Assembly (NCBI GenBank): GCA_022702545.1
Contig: JAHRBC010000003.1
Coordinates: 620,001-684,000, forward strand
DNA: 64,000 nucleotides
Source of the DNA: Phycomyces nitens
Taxonomy: Eukaryota > Mucoromycota > Mucoromycetes > Mucorales > Phycomycetaceae
Direction of reading: 5' to 3'
A program made the translations under genes and the position numbers. Each line of letters begins with the position of its first letter. The stretch's first letter is position 1. The notes under the pieces are model-generated. The model saw only the letters and a list, made by a program, of their open reading frames with translations. It was not told the origin of the DNA and did no database searches. This document shows positions 34,431 through 48,510 of this stretch, piece by piece.

Positions 34431-37400
34431 AGATTCTAAAGAACCGACTTGAAATATAAATCATGACGAAATTATTGAGGAATTCACAGCAAATATTATT
34501 CATTGGATAGAAAAGAACCAGGAATATTGGTCAGATCAAACGGCATTACAGTGCACTTCACATTTCATTATTGTGGCTGCTCTGACAGAATAAATGCTGC
34601 CGAGTGATCTGTTTCGTATACTGACTACATGTATTCGAGTTTGACAGTTGTGTGTGATGAAACCAGAAATAATTGTGCGACTATCGACTGTATACAAAAG
34701 CAACAGAGTATTATTTTAACAAAAATGGCCTTATTGTACAAAGTCCTTGTCAATGAAGCCTGTCATGAACCCCAGGTCTTTTGTGGCCAAGGTGTCAATT
34801 GTAGGGTCTATAGAATGTTAATGCTGTTGTAACATCTCCTTTTTACTCTGTATTCCTTAACCAATGAATTAAAGATTGGTCTCTTTGGCTATACATTGTT
34901 TAAAGAAACTCATTGATCTTGAACAGATCCAATGCACAAATATCCGTTGGTCAAACGCAAAAAAAAGGCTGAGATTGTAATGTACCGACCCAGAATTGGT
35001 ACAATGGATATTTTATATTCTTTAAAAGCACAGTACTATTTTACTCTATTGTACGACAGCTTTTACCATTATATATTATTATTATTATTATTATTTTGGT
35101 TGGGACATCATTTTGGAAGAGAAAGGTGTATTGTATCCCTTTGAGTTGTACGATGCCAAAAATAAAATTTAGTGATAGATATTTATATAAAACTTTTTAT
35201 AGCACAGATTAGACAAAGATACACAAATAAATTTTATATTTTAGTATATATTTGAGATCGACTTGAGAATCCCAATATTCACTTCTATTTTGGGGTGTAC
35301 AAACCAGGGCATACACACCCAGCGTCTGTGTATTGCTTGAATAAATCTAGACGTCTTTCCCTTGCACCACCCTTCTTGCTTATCTGAATCACAGCCACAT
35401 TCTTGGAAAAAACGCCAATTTGCTTTTTAAGGATATACATTAACACTGACAGCCAAATACATTCTCTTGACCACACGCAAACCAAGGCACCAAACAAACA
35501 AATAAGTACTGTGGGCTGAACATGATACTATACCATAAGCCATTCCATATGTTTTTTGGTTATCAAGAAGTTGCAATGGTTTTCTATTAAATTTGCCCAT
35601 TCACAGGATATATATATAAATATGAAAACAGTACAGACAGAAATGATTGTCAGGTAGACACTTGTTTTTTTTTGTATCCACAAATGCCAGGTAGTTCGGT
35701 CGGTATACTTTGGCAGAGTATATACAATTGCCTTTTGCGGTAAAAACATTATCCATTATAGGACCTTGTTTGGCCCAATGTATTAAACTTGCAAAATTTA
35801 CAAATTATTATTTTTATTATTTTTATTATTTTTATTATTTTTTTGAAATCAAGAAATAGTATATATATCGTCGATGGGAATATATATGGCTTATAGCCTA
35901 GTCCAGAATTACTTTTTTGATTCACAAACAAAAAATTATATATTCTTACGTTATCAAATACAGCTTCAAGATACCACACACACACACAAATCTAAAAATA
36001 AAGATTGAGAAAAGCAGCTTAATAAAGGTTGAACCAAAACACATAATGTTAAGAACATCAAGACTGGCTCTTTTGGAATAACCCGGGATTTTACCAAAAG
36101 ACATGGTTATCAAGACCCTCTTAATTAGTTTGTCTAGAGAACCACGGTTGATTTGCTTCTTAATTACATGGTTGGATAGGGCATGAATGTATCTATTTGA
36201 GATTTTCTTTTTCTTTTCTTTTCCAACTATTAAACATATATACAAGTCTATTCTTGTATGACTCGTGTCGTTACACTCCAAGGGGAAACTGAATAGAGAA
36301 ATTCGATTCAGATTTTGATACAATTAAATGACTCACTGGGTTCACAGATAATAGCTTTTAGAATATCTTGATCAATGTGCTCATCATATTATTCGCTTTC
36401 ATATAATTAGCAGGTGTGTAAAAATGTCAAATTATAGGCGTGAGCATTTCGGTAGTAGAATATGAAACTAATCAGCTTTGCATACTCGGATATTGAATTA
36501 ATCCTGAACCCAAAAAACCTGCTCAACTATCAAAAAGACGGTGTTATTCCCTTCCTAAATCTTGTGCACCCTTCATCGGTGATTTTGGCTGTCTAACTCA
36601 CTGAAGATCATGTCCCCCAGAAATTCGTTTCCTGAGGTAGATAATGCGGTACTTGTTTATAGTCAAGTTGATTTATTTTTATTCCTGGAAAGACGATATC
36701 CCATGCTGGCATTGTGCAATACCCTATTGGACTACATTTCCCGTACACCGCAAACGGAGTGACAGATACCCATTTTAAATTACATTTCCGAATTCGTTCT
36801 AGGAGTAATATATATATTTACGCTCTCACACACTCTCTCATATATAATATGTATAACGAGCAATTGAAGCTATCAAGATCATCATTTTAAAATATTTTCC
36901 CAACGGTTGAAATCTCATGCCAAGTTAATTTATTCTTACAATGGTATTCGTGAAAGTTACATGCTGATATTCAATGAATAGACATATGCCCAGAATATAT
37001 ACCCGAGTCATCAAATATATACAATGGCATACCAGCGTACCCAGTTCCCCCTTTTTTTTTCATCGGAGCAACACCTGTAGTGGGTTACCTTGCTTGAATT
37101 GGCTGCTTTCAAACCAAGAGGTACGCGGCTGAGATAATTTGATAAGCCTGACAGGGAGTAACTTAACATTTGTAGAACTCTCAAACTATCCAATTAAATC
37201 AAAAGATTGCTTTAGTAAGAGAAATAGGCAACGATCTAATCAAAGTTATTGTTGAAGATGTGTGTTTTTTTTTATTATGATTATTTGAACGTGCTGAGCT
37301 GGTTTTATACAACGACCTAGAAAATAATAATATGTTTCTTTACTTGGAATTACTTGATAACATTATATATATATTTGATTGTGCACAAGTGTGTAGAGAT

Positions 37401-40400
37401 GAATCTATTTAATGTGTGTCACCTTATGCAGATTACATCTCCTAATTCCAAGGATCTGTGAGAGATTCCACCAGGTTATGGTTTAAGTCTTCAGATTCTG
37501 GCAACAGATACAATAAAGTACCGTTTCACTGTTCCTGAGAGTTGTGGGTCACCATATACAATACGATCCCAAATATTGCATTTAAAAATCCAAATATTTA
37601 ATTTCAAGATACAGGTTTAGTAAAATACTAGCAATCAGCCTGCGCTCTTTATAATTCCAACCAACAGATTTCTGTGATCCAGGTGGTTTTGTCGTCGAGA
37701 AGAATTCCCTTTAAGATTTACAATCTGTTTAAAGTAAATTCCAACGAGAGTCTATATCAGAGTATTTCTTTATAGTCAACAAGCTACACAAGTACAATAG
37801 TTTAACCGTCTATATGGAGTATCGGGAAGCCTTTAGTTCTATATTGTCTAAAAATTACTTTTTTTTCTTTCTTTTGGAAACAAAAAGTACGCCAACAGAC
37901 CATGATTGATAGAGAATAGCACTACAATTCAACTTTAGTGTGTCCGATATATATATATATATAAAGAAGACAATAATAGCAGATATAGACTGGAATTGTA
38001 TACTCTTTTAGATTTGGTCTTGATATTTATAAAAAAAATCGCCTGGTGATCATTGTGGATTTTAGAGTGTCCCGAATTATCAAGACAAGTATAAACTATA
38101 GGCATCTATATGATCCTCTTATCATACTTTTGAAATCTGCTGACCAATTATGCTCAATTGTCGAAAACAAACAACCTCTTAAAGGTAACAACAATTGACA
38201 AGCCCAACAGATTATAAAATGCCGTTTGCGTTTTACAGTCCGACTGTTGGAATTTAAAATGCCGTCTATTGATTACTATAATTCTACAAAAACGGGATTT
38301 ATATTTTAAATATTTGGATGCTAAATACGCCACTTGGGATCAACTACAATATATTTTATTTATATTTAATTTATTCTTTCCACCTTCGACGGAACATCGC
38401 CTTTGGAACTAATATGGGCATTTCATTAAAACAAAAAAAAAGTAGATGTTTTTTTTTGCTCATTTTTACTAAAATGATCTGGCCCCGCTAATTACAAAAA
38501 ATAATTTTGAGATACATTGTGTGTGTGTATGAAAGATGCCAATTGATGTTGGAGAAAAGATGCACTTGAGAGATGATCAAACTTCTCCATTAAAGGAAAG
38601 TTATATACAAGATGCGATATTTACAGTTTCCATCAGTTTCACCCCCATTCTTAATACGCAATATTTAGTTTCACAGCTTTTTTTTACATTGGTGTATAAC
38701 CATCATGACTTTTTTACTAAATCTGGTTCAGCTTTATGGCTTTTGAGTATGCTTGTGGTACTTTTGCGTATCAATACAAGAAAAGAAACAAGTCTAACTT
38801 TTAAAGATCACAAGTATTTATACATGCACCACCAACTTTGAGGAATATGAAGAATAATAGTGATAGACTATATTTGATTTAATCGAAAACTGAATATGGG
38901 GGGTGCTAGAATGATAATAAAAGCCCATCGATCAAACTTATTTGATTAGGTATTACTGCATAATGTACTTCCATTGATATACTTGAAACTATTAAAGATA
39001 ATGAGATGTACAACATCACATTATGATTTATGACCATAACATGATAATACCAAGAGTAACAAGACAGACCCCAAGGCTCTCTTTAGAAGTCAAGATGGCA
39101 AACCCAATTGGAATGATTGTCAAGAATAAAAATCTGATTAAAAAGTTTCTTGGTACCTAGCACCAAATAACGCGACTGTAACCAACAAGTGAATCATAAA
39201 CCTTGTCAAAATAGGCTTATTTTTCCAATTTTTTTTATTGTACAATGGTCTATAGTATGTATACCCAATCTTATTAAGCCTGTCATGTACTAATAGCAGC
39301 AATAAAGCTTTGTACAAATGAACAAGAAACAATAATACATGTATAAATCGCCAAGAAACTGTTGATATTTATTAAACAGAGATTTCTTTCTATTATTCTC
39401 CATTAGCTGAATCACAGTTAAAAGAAGAAGAAAAACTTTAAAGAACCTTTATTTTATTACGGGTACTGAAATGTAGAAGCTAATAGGGTTTGGGGACCAC
39501 AATCCGGGGGTTTACAGGTTAACACAATACAACTTGATTTTAAGTGTTCCCTTTGTTTAATATTGAGCTTTAATAATAGGATGAGTATCTTTATGTTTAT
39601 TTTTATAAAAATTCTTCATACATTTTTTTTTTAAAAATAATTTCTATAAAATTATTCTCATCTTCATATCAATATATAGCTTCCGTTAATTCCGCGACGA
39701 GATGAAAACTTAAATACTTGAATACTTGATGCATTTAATGGTTTTGCAATATAGCGCAATATATACTTTTATAAGCAGATATTAAATAAATATATAAAAG
39801 CAGTTTTTATATACATGTATATTTATAGAAATCAACCAAGTATTTTATAAAGTTTGAATTCACGAACTTATTCTTTCTAAAAGCAAAAAACCAAAAAAAA
39901 AACCCCCGATACTATTAGACACACCGCATGGGCACACATACTTGAATAGGTTGACATTACTATTATTATTATATACTGACATACTGGGGTTTATAACAAG
40001 GTTAAATGACTAATAGCATATTCTTAATGATAATAAACAGTAGACTGGTTTATAGATCAAGTGTTGGATAATTCCGCTTTAATTACACAACTGACTTATT
40101 GCTCGATCCAGAAGGTAAATTCAAGGGTCCAAAAAAGATTTTCGTAAAAATATTTTTTTACAGGGCTTTATAAAAAATATATATATATATAAAACTATGT
40201 TATAGTATAGTAGAAAAGCAAAGCTGGTATATTTGACCCCAGACACAGATTTTTGTTCTCGGACATTAGGATATAAGGGAAAGTCAAGCAGGTTAATAGT
40301 AACTGAAAGTATTGAGAAATCCATAATTCATATCAAAATGTATTTAAAAGTCCAGCATTTGTTGAGGAATTAAGGCTTGGAATGATAAAAGTCTTGATAA

Positions 40401-43320
40401 ATGCGAATAATTACAACAACCTTGAACCAATATATTTTCTTATCTAAAATAAACTGTGTTACACATTTTCCATAAACTATTAACGCACAGTCTGAAAAAA
40501 AAATGTAATTTTTTTTAATTACAAACTTTGCACAATAGTATGTATATTTTGCATTATAAACTTCCCAGATATATTTAAAGTATATAGTAAAAGTGTAAAT
40601 GGTATTCTTCCGTTTGTAATTCTCTGAATAATAACCTTTTCCAAGTTTTCTAGAAAACATGAAAAATGAACGGGCTTATTTTGTATTCACACTGAGAAAC
40701 ATAATTTTACCATTATTATTAGAAAGTATCCGATATTCAAATGTTTGGATTGGCGCTAGTTTGAAAAACACTCAATCTTTATAAAAATAAAAGTATCGTC
40801 AGGATACAAAGATATTGCCCTACTCTAACTAGCCATCTAATAGTAGGAAGAGTAGGATATAATATAAAATAAAGTCAGTACATACATTTTTGGAATCAAT
40901 GTTTTTATATTCCTTTTTCAACATGGTTTGTATTAGCTATCCCAGTTATGTGCTTGTATTCCGAGCTGTTTGTGGATATATGCCTCTATTTTTTATGCTT
41001 ATTATGCAATATATACTAGCAGCTTAATTACAATTGTTTATAGAGAATTCTCTCGACGAAACTTGTGCGGTAATATGTTTAATTCCAACATTTTATTGAG
41101 TTGTACTTTCAAGTATCGAAAATTCAACTTAAAGTTGTCCTTAACTATATATTCTATTGTATTATATTTTCTATTGTGGAATTATTTTTCAGTTTAATAA
41201 TAGACATGTATACATTATCGAGCTTGTTCCCGTTCAAAAATATAAAGTATATAGAAAGTATCCTCTGATAAAAAAAAAAGAAGTGTCAACCTATTTTCAT
41301 CCATTAAGATTGTTTATTCTTTGTGAGCAAGTAGAGTATCTTTTGGTGTACCAATCGTGATAATTTGAATCTGAAATGTGGATCAGGGAAAGCGATAAAT
41401 CAAAAACTAGAATCTATTACTTATAAAAATTTACAGGCCAACTATTATCAGTATCTAATATTGTTGTTACTTTGGAGATATAAATATACAATAGTAATCT
41501 AAAGACTATTCTATCAAAAAGAGCCATAAAAAATATATCGCAATAAAAAAAAAGTCGTTTTGTCTAGAAAACCCCACCCAGACTTTTAATTTTGCAACAC
41601 GTTGTATGCCACTACTTGGAGCAAACTAATAGTGGATGTCAAAGTTCTTGGAGAATATAAAATGATATATACCATGAAATATACCGTAAAGATCTAGGCA
41701 AGTGATCCAAAGAAACATGATCAGACAATAGGCCACATTTTGAATTCTTTATGACATGGAAAGAGAACAGAAATAGTGCTATTAAAAATTCGATAAGCAT
41801 GAGAAAAGTGACAATGAATAGACACACTTTATTCCAACGTACAATTACCTAGTGGTATACAATGTAATGTTCTAGACCAGGTATTTTAAAAAAAGGCATG
41901 TGAGATATCTATATTCCGAAAGATTTTTTTTTTACTTTGTAACAGAGAAATAAAGTAGAGTTCTTGGGTACTCAGGAGTCAACAAACCCACCTTGGAAAA
42001 TATAGTAGTTGTTATAGTAATACGATTACACGTAGATTTGGTCATCTCTATTACAATTAAGATTGAAAGGTCTCCAGGACCCCGACGGAGCCAATCGATG
42101 AAATACGCTGAATATAATCATGAAACATGAAATAATAAAGGAAAATATTACTAGTATTACGCGCAAGTTTGGAATCAATAACTAGTCGAGGTTTTGCTTT
42201 AATCTCTTTTTAGGCTCTGTTGCAGATACATTGTCCGATATAACGGAAGCTCAAGACGCATGGCGTTTATCTATCACAATGTACACTTTAGGAATAGTAG
42301 TATAATACAAGCGATGGTAGGTACAAAACAGAGAATGTTGTATCAAAAGCTTGGATCGAATACCTTTAACAAACTACTCGAAGAATAAATATAACAGAAA
42401 AAGACACAGGGAACAAAAGGATCGAAACTAGTGTTTAGAATAAACTTTATAGATAAAGATATATATATATATAGTATAATAAGTATATATTGACTAAACA
42501 TTAATCGAAACCAACAAATTTGTATAGTCTGTTGTTATAAATTAGAATTCACAGTTCCCAGGCCATCTTCTTTCTTTAGTGTAATAAAGTGGTTTAACCT
42601 AATCGACAGAGACACGCGATGCACAAGAAACTCTCGGTTGACTGATTGGATTTTGCCCAAGAAAGCTTTGAGAAGAAAGCAAATGTATAAAATACACTAA
42701 ATATAATTAGTACAATCCGGTAAAAGAAAACCGTTTACCCAAGAGCTGATAAGGATATCTGTAAATATATCTGACAAGGGGTCTCAGTCCTTGCTAAGCG
42801 CAAAGAAAAAGGAGAAATTTAAAGTACAAAACTGGTATCTTGGAAATTTGATCGCGCCAATCAAGAGTATGATGTTCACTATGGGAATCAAGCCAACCAT
42901 TTTAAGTACAAAAAAGAAAATGAGAATACTATTACTCTATAAAAAGTGGACTTGGTATTGGGAGCTTTACTATGTATACTTAACTAGTAGCATGATCGAT
43001 CAAAATCATGGTTATCCTAAAGAAATATCAAAGTACAATCTCTGTATGTCACAATTTAGACTGGAACAGGCGGTGGAAAGAGAAAGCTTGAGAAACAGGA
43101 TATGATATGCCCTTGAAAATATCCATCATAAATTACAAACTTGAGAAAAAGTTCAAATACTAAATTAAATAAAATCAATCTCGATTCCTAGAGTTCAATT
43201 AATATGATTTATAGTCGACTTTTTAAAAGATGGGTTATCTTTAATAAAATGAGTATAATGTATTGATCATAATGACATGAGATATATTATTCCAGTTTGT
43301 ACATAGAGGAGAGCTATAGA
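34431..43320. other. 9-kb gene-poor AT-rich sequence
   Basis: No gene can be supported. The longest open frames (minus 35946-36323, plus 38536-38841, minus 40370-40660, plus 42791-43105) are 95-125 codons, lack motifs and are Lys/Ile/Tyr-rich as chance frames in AT-rich DNA would be. A (TTTATTA)n run lies at about 35806-35845. Confidence 0.5.
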
Positions 43321-43323
43321 GGG

Positions 43324-44169
43324 TTATTTAGTTATTCTCCATACCAGAGTTACTCCAAGGGCTATTATAAATAACATTTTCTCTTGCGAGAATCCAATAT
43401 GTTGTTCGACAATAAGGAGTTGCTTACAGACAATACCTTTTGGCTGATACTCTCCGATGACACAATTACAGGAACTCTGGAACCAATGTAGTTGACGTTT
43501 ACACCAGAAGGGTATCTCCCCGCATTTTCGTATCACGATCTTGATTTCACCTTTTTTTCCCATTGTTCTTTACCTAAATAAAATGTCAAAAAAATGTAGG
43601 ATACTATTCGATTAAAGATATGCTTTGCACGAACTCGACTTGCTCGCCATTGTTCAGGGTTACTAGGACATAATTCATCTAATTTGAATTGATATCAAAG
43701 CTGAGGTGTATTTGGATTCTCAAATAGTCTGTGCGATAAATATTTATAGTCTAAAAATGATCTAATGTTTCCAAGTTGTAAAGTAGGTAATACGGTGCTT
43801 GTGTCAAACTAAATACTATCATAATATACAAATTCGATAGCTAGCTAGCTATGAGCGTGATATATAGAGGTGCTTACTATGTGTATGACTAGAAAAATAA
43901 TCGAAATTGTCAGTAGTTATAAGACCCTGTAATGTTGTATTAATATCAAGGAAATAGGCAAATTGTTGAAAATCAACATAAACTTGGGATCCCTGATCTC
44001 CTACTGCAAGTGTATCTATAACTAGCATATCGTGTGACTTGAACATATTGTCCCTATGTGGCAGTGTTACATAAACTATACGTTTGTCAGCACATGCAAG
44101 TATATGTGGGCTACAAAGTTGTGTAATGCCAAAGTAAAAATCATTGGTGGTATTAAGATGCACTATCAA
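43324..44169 (-). other. unrecognised coding-like cluster
   Basis: The minus strand carries three gene-like pieces in order. The first, at 44169-43870, includes YVTLPHRDNMFKSHDMLVID and TLAVGDQGSQVYVDFQQFAY, with a GTAAGC donor-like site at about 43875. The second, at about 43682-43610, reads MNYVLVTLNNGEQVEFVQSI. The third, at 43563-43324, includes CGEIPFWCKRQLHWF and has five Cys. They may be exons of one gene or a decayed one. I recognise no family, and no full spliced model was confirmed. Confidence 0.3.
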
Positions 44170-44639
44170 ATTTTACTTTTGTATGCTTCTTTACAACGAA
44201 AAAGTAAACAATAATATAGGAATGATTTTGAGAGTAGGCATCTACGAAATAATCTCGCAGTATATTCGGTATACCGTCCAATTCACTCATTATTAATCTC
44301 CAAAGACTACCAGCCACAGTCAATGAGGGTTTGATCTTAACACTAGACTAGATCGTACCCAAACGCTCACATTCAATAACCCTCTTTAAAGCATATTTTA
44401 CAGGACCCGATATGATAGTTGGTACTATATTTTTATACCATATAGTTACTGGTATGTTTCATCAAAAGATTTTTGATCTATAAAGAAACGTTCCAAGCCA
44501 ATATGTTTAAAGACCAAACTCGATGCGTATTACGATCGATGAATATCGAGGTCTCAAGATCATAGTCCTACAAACAGCTTTATGTAGGGTCAGGAGCAAT
44601 GTATACGATTCAATCTCAGCTTCATTTTTCAGTACACCA

Positions 44640-45480
44640 CAGCTTGTTTTCTCAGTCTCTTAAATTCTATTAATATCTTTGGCATCATGCCTAAAGTACA
44701 AAATGCTTGGCCCTATAATGGGTTGCATATACTTTGATTTAAGAAAAGAAATCGTAAGTGGGCTTAACATTGCCCGAATGAAAGTTGTAGGCATTCCAAG
44801 ACAAAAAAACATACCACCTACCACAATCTCTCGCATTTTTAGAAAATACAAAAGAAAAGGTTGCCGTTGACAAGAATTATTCAGGAAGATCAAAACTACT
44901 GATACCCAGAGAAGAAAGACATCTCAACTTGAACTTGGAGAGCAATCGGCATCAAACTTTGGGTGGCATTTCACACTTTATGAAGAAAGAGATGAGAAGC
45001 TCTGTTTGCGCAAAGACTACTAGCACAACTTTGCATAGAATGAGTATTTATTCTTGCGTAGCTCATGCAAGTCCTTTCCTGTCTAAATAATATATCTCCA
45101 AGCGCCGTGGCTTTTGCAGCGCTGTAAAGAATTGGGATAAGTAATAGGAAAAGATTATATAGAGTGATAAGTCCAAATTTATTCTCTTTAAGAATACACA
45201 TGGCTATATTCTACGGGAGCCTAGTGAAAAATACCACCCTAACTACCTTATCTCAAAAGAGCAACGAGATAGAGCTTTTGTTACAGTCTGAGAATGTATC
45301 TAGTCAGGAAGCGTTGAACCACTTTTTGTGTTGAATGGCAACATGAATACCAAAAAAAAACTGTATAAAATATGTGGAAAGCTACTTATTCCCATTTTAC
45401 AAGAGTCTCCAAATACAATAGTTAATAAGAACCTTTATGAATAACATGAACTATGACACTTTGAAAATAAAAAAGTGTCC
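44640..45480 (+). pseudogene. Tc1/mariner transposase remnant, copy A
   Basis: It starts MPKVQNAW. The DNA-binding part reads KEIVSGLNIARMKVVGIPRQ then TTISRIFRKYKRKG. The catalytic region is readable after stops: FCSAVKNWDK, then SDKSKFILFKNTHGYILREP (equal to WSDESKF), and SGSVEPLFVLNGNMNTKKKL (equal to SGVGPLVFL-GNMN). The C-terminal DDE part is lost. Several stops and frameshifts make it inactive. Confidence 0.7.
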
Positions 45481-46078
45481 AAATATTCAATCCCAGAAAT
45501 TATTTCAAAATATGTGTAATTTACTGCAAGTATCTAATTTTAAATTGGATTTTGTATCCAATCATTTATGAAAGATGGTGCAAATAGTAATAGTGCATTT
45601 TGCCTGCATTAGTGAACATCGGTATTTTCAATCTCAAACGTTATGTTGACTTATATGCTATTATACCCTTGATAGCAGAGACATCAATTAAATCATCGTA
45701 ACCTTTTTAGAAAAATTACGAAAGAATAAGATCTTTGTCTCCCGTATTCTCAAAATCTACAGTGCAAATAGGTACGATTAAGAGTCGGGTCACTAATTTA
45801 TAAATATCTGACACATTAAGGTACAATATATGTTGTATCCGTCCAAGTATTTAATAATTAGTTGGAAAGCTTTATATAATCAAAATACAACAATATACAT
45901 TCCAAGGCCTGCTTCATTCCAGATGTCTTGTATTGCTTTGGTTCCCAAATAAACTTATTCTCATGTATAGACCAACCATGACACTATTATTAAATAGACA
46001 CCATGTATTTTTATCTGTAGAAACCTATAAATACTATAAATAATCATTTGTATCTCCAACTAAGAAACCTTAACTATT

Positions 46079-46103
46079 GACTCACTCACTCACTCACTCA
46101 CTC
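46079..46103. repeat. (ACTC)n tetranucleotide repeat
   Basis: About six CTCA units between the two Tc1 remnants. Confidence 0.9.
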
Positions 46104-46228
46104 TAACTATTTGTGCTGGGAACCTATTCAAAGCTTTCAACGTATTATTCGCGAATATTACTATTACTCAGTCTAACATTCACACTTTGCTTTTCTCAAT
46201 CTTTTGGATTCAATCGGCACCTTTGACA

Positions 46229-46570
46229 GCATGTCCAAAGTACAAGATGCTCAGCCGACAGACTCTTTTTTTTCAAAACCTTTGAGATTTAGAAAACGAA
46301 GCACAATTAGACTTAAAATAAGCAGAATAAATATTGCGTCCATTTCCAGACACTAAAACATACTGCTTTCAGCACCCTCTTGTACTATTAAATAATACAA
46401 GGAAATTGAGGATATATTGTGGTTTTGAGTATATCTTTTTAGGAGGCGTTGGACCATTTGTTATACTGAATCGCAACATAAATGAAAGAAATTGGCATTT
46501 TTTGAAACACTATATTCTGCTATTCTACAAAAATATTTCTAATCTTGAGGATGGTAGATCTGTGTAACAA
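46229..46570 (+). pseudogene. Tc1/mariner transposase remnant, copy B
   Basis: It starts MSKVQDAQP, like copy A, with a similar leader. A later frame reads GGVGPFVILNRNINERNWHF then LKHYILLFYKNI, the same block as GVGPLV-L-GNMN in Tc1 transposases. Much of the middle is missing. Copies A and B are about 1.55 kb apart start to start and in the same orientation. Confidence 0.6.
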
Positions 46571-48510
46571 AAAGGCAATTCACCATCTCACAATGTAACA
46601 ATGTTAGAGATGTGCAAATAAGGCCTTTTTTTTTTGAAGAAAAAAAAAATTGAAGAAAGGTTTACAAGAAAGCTAGAAAATGGTGATATTATATATTTGA
46701 GAAAGACACTGTCTTTGGATGATCAGTTGGCTGCTCTTTAGAAAAATAAATCCACGCAATACTTATCAAATACAATCTATTTTTTTTATCACTGTAAACT
46801 TAATATATTAAAGAATAGTCTCTATGAACCTCAGAAATATACATGGGATTTATACCCTTCACTAAATGCTTAAAGATCCAAGACTTACAATCTAATTTTT
46901 TTTGATAGAATTACAGATAAACTGGAGCAGACAAAAGTTGATCAAAGAAATGGACTACATTTGCTTCTTCTACTATAAAAGTTATTATATCCGGTATTAA
47001 ACATCATACCAATTAGTCAGTAGATAATCTGCCATTGCATTACTCTGATTCGGAACTGCAAGAGTTTATTTGCCATTAGAGTCGAAACTACAATATTAAT
47101 GTCAATTTAATATAGTTTTCTTTAGTAAATAGACATCATTATGCATATCTTCTCACGATGAAAACTGTTATCTTTTTCTTTTTTCGTTTACTGCAAGCAA
47201 CCATTTTTATTACTACATATTCTTCTTGGAACTCAATTATTTCTATTATCAAGAGATAAAAATAACAAGGAGTGCATTTATTTAAAAAAAAATATTGGCT
47301 GTCAAAGTTTAGGTATAGTAGTATTTTAAAACTGTACAATCCTAGACGTATCTTTCAAAGGTGGCAAATCTCACAAGAGTTTATAAAAGTAATCAAGGGA
47401 ATCATTAGATATCATAAACTGACACAGACAAGCCAAAGGTTAGAATTGAAAATAAATAAAAAATGACAAGTGTCTTACAAGTCTTGACTAAACAGCATCC
47501 ACACAATTTAGTATTTACCAATATCTAGTGTCATTTCCAAGGAATAATTATATCAGATGTACAAGGATAAAATACTTTGATTCGTATTCATTGGTATCAA
47601 AAGCAGATTTTATCGTTGAACAAGAGAATAGTTTGTTGAGATGGTCTAAAGCTAAATACTATTTTGAGGTCAAATGCAAGATGGGATGGCGCGTTCAGAT
47701 AGATCAAGTTTCAAGGTAAATAAATAAACAATTTTGACCTATTTATAATGTATAGGTCTGAGCAAAATATTATGAACATCATATTTTTATGGCAGAAAAT
47801 TTTGAAAACGGCTGTGTAACTGTAGGAAGTTCCTCTCAAACCAAGAAATTTGATACTTTGTTTACATAAAGTATCTTCAAGTCAAGCTGTACATGCAAGA
47901 TGTTAATAAGCGCCTTCAATCTCTGTTACAAAAATAAATAAATACCATGCAGTCATGGTTATATGCCAAGAATATGGCGCTGATTTTTGTATTGATTTGT
48001 GCATAACGTGGCTAAAGAACTGCCGAATTATTTTAGTGTTCCAACTACCAAGTGAAGACACTTGAAATGTCCAAGTGAAATTTCAAGGCAATAAATCAAT
48101 TGGTTAACATGAAGAGAGCTGCAAAGAATATGTCCTTGTGGAAATTATGGTTTATAAAATATGGAATTTTATAGAATCCAATGTTTGCTCTATATATAGG
48201 CTTTTAATATATGCAATAAAACATTGTTTTGACTTATTTATTCAAGTGTATTTGAACAGACAGAGCAAGGCTATCATATCATTCCTTTTTTCAGAATTAA
48301 ACATTAGGGTATTTGACTGAACTCTATAGTAGATGCTAAATATAATTTCAATGCAATTATAAATGTAAGATTTGCATAAAGATATTTATACTTTTCGAAT
48401 ATTATATGCTTATCTTTTATTTGAAATTACTGCATACTATGTTTGTTTTCTACTTTTGGCCAAATATTTATAAGCACAAATAGATTTATACAAAACAAGT
48501 CAAGAGCGCT
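46571..48510. other. AT-rich intergenic, no gene assigned
   Basis: Short open frames at 47272-47466 and 47528-47719 have no recognised motif. The segment from about 47752 (TATAGGTCTGAGCAAAATAT) resembles the terminal part of Tc1-like elements in style, but no partner repeat was found. Confidence 0.4.

Noticed and set aside
47752..48110. Possible Tc1 terminal region
   Set aside because: Only a resemblance in style to element ends; no inverted partner or transposase piece was found.
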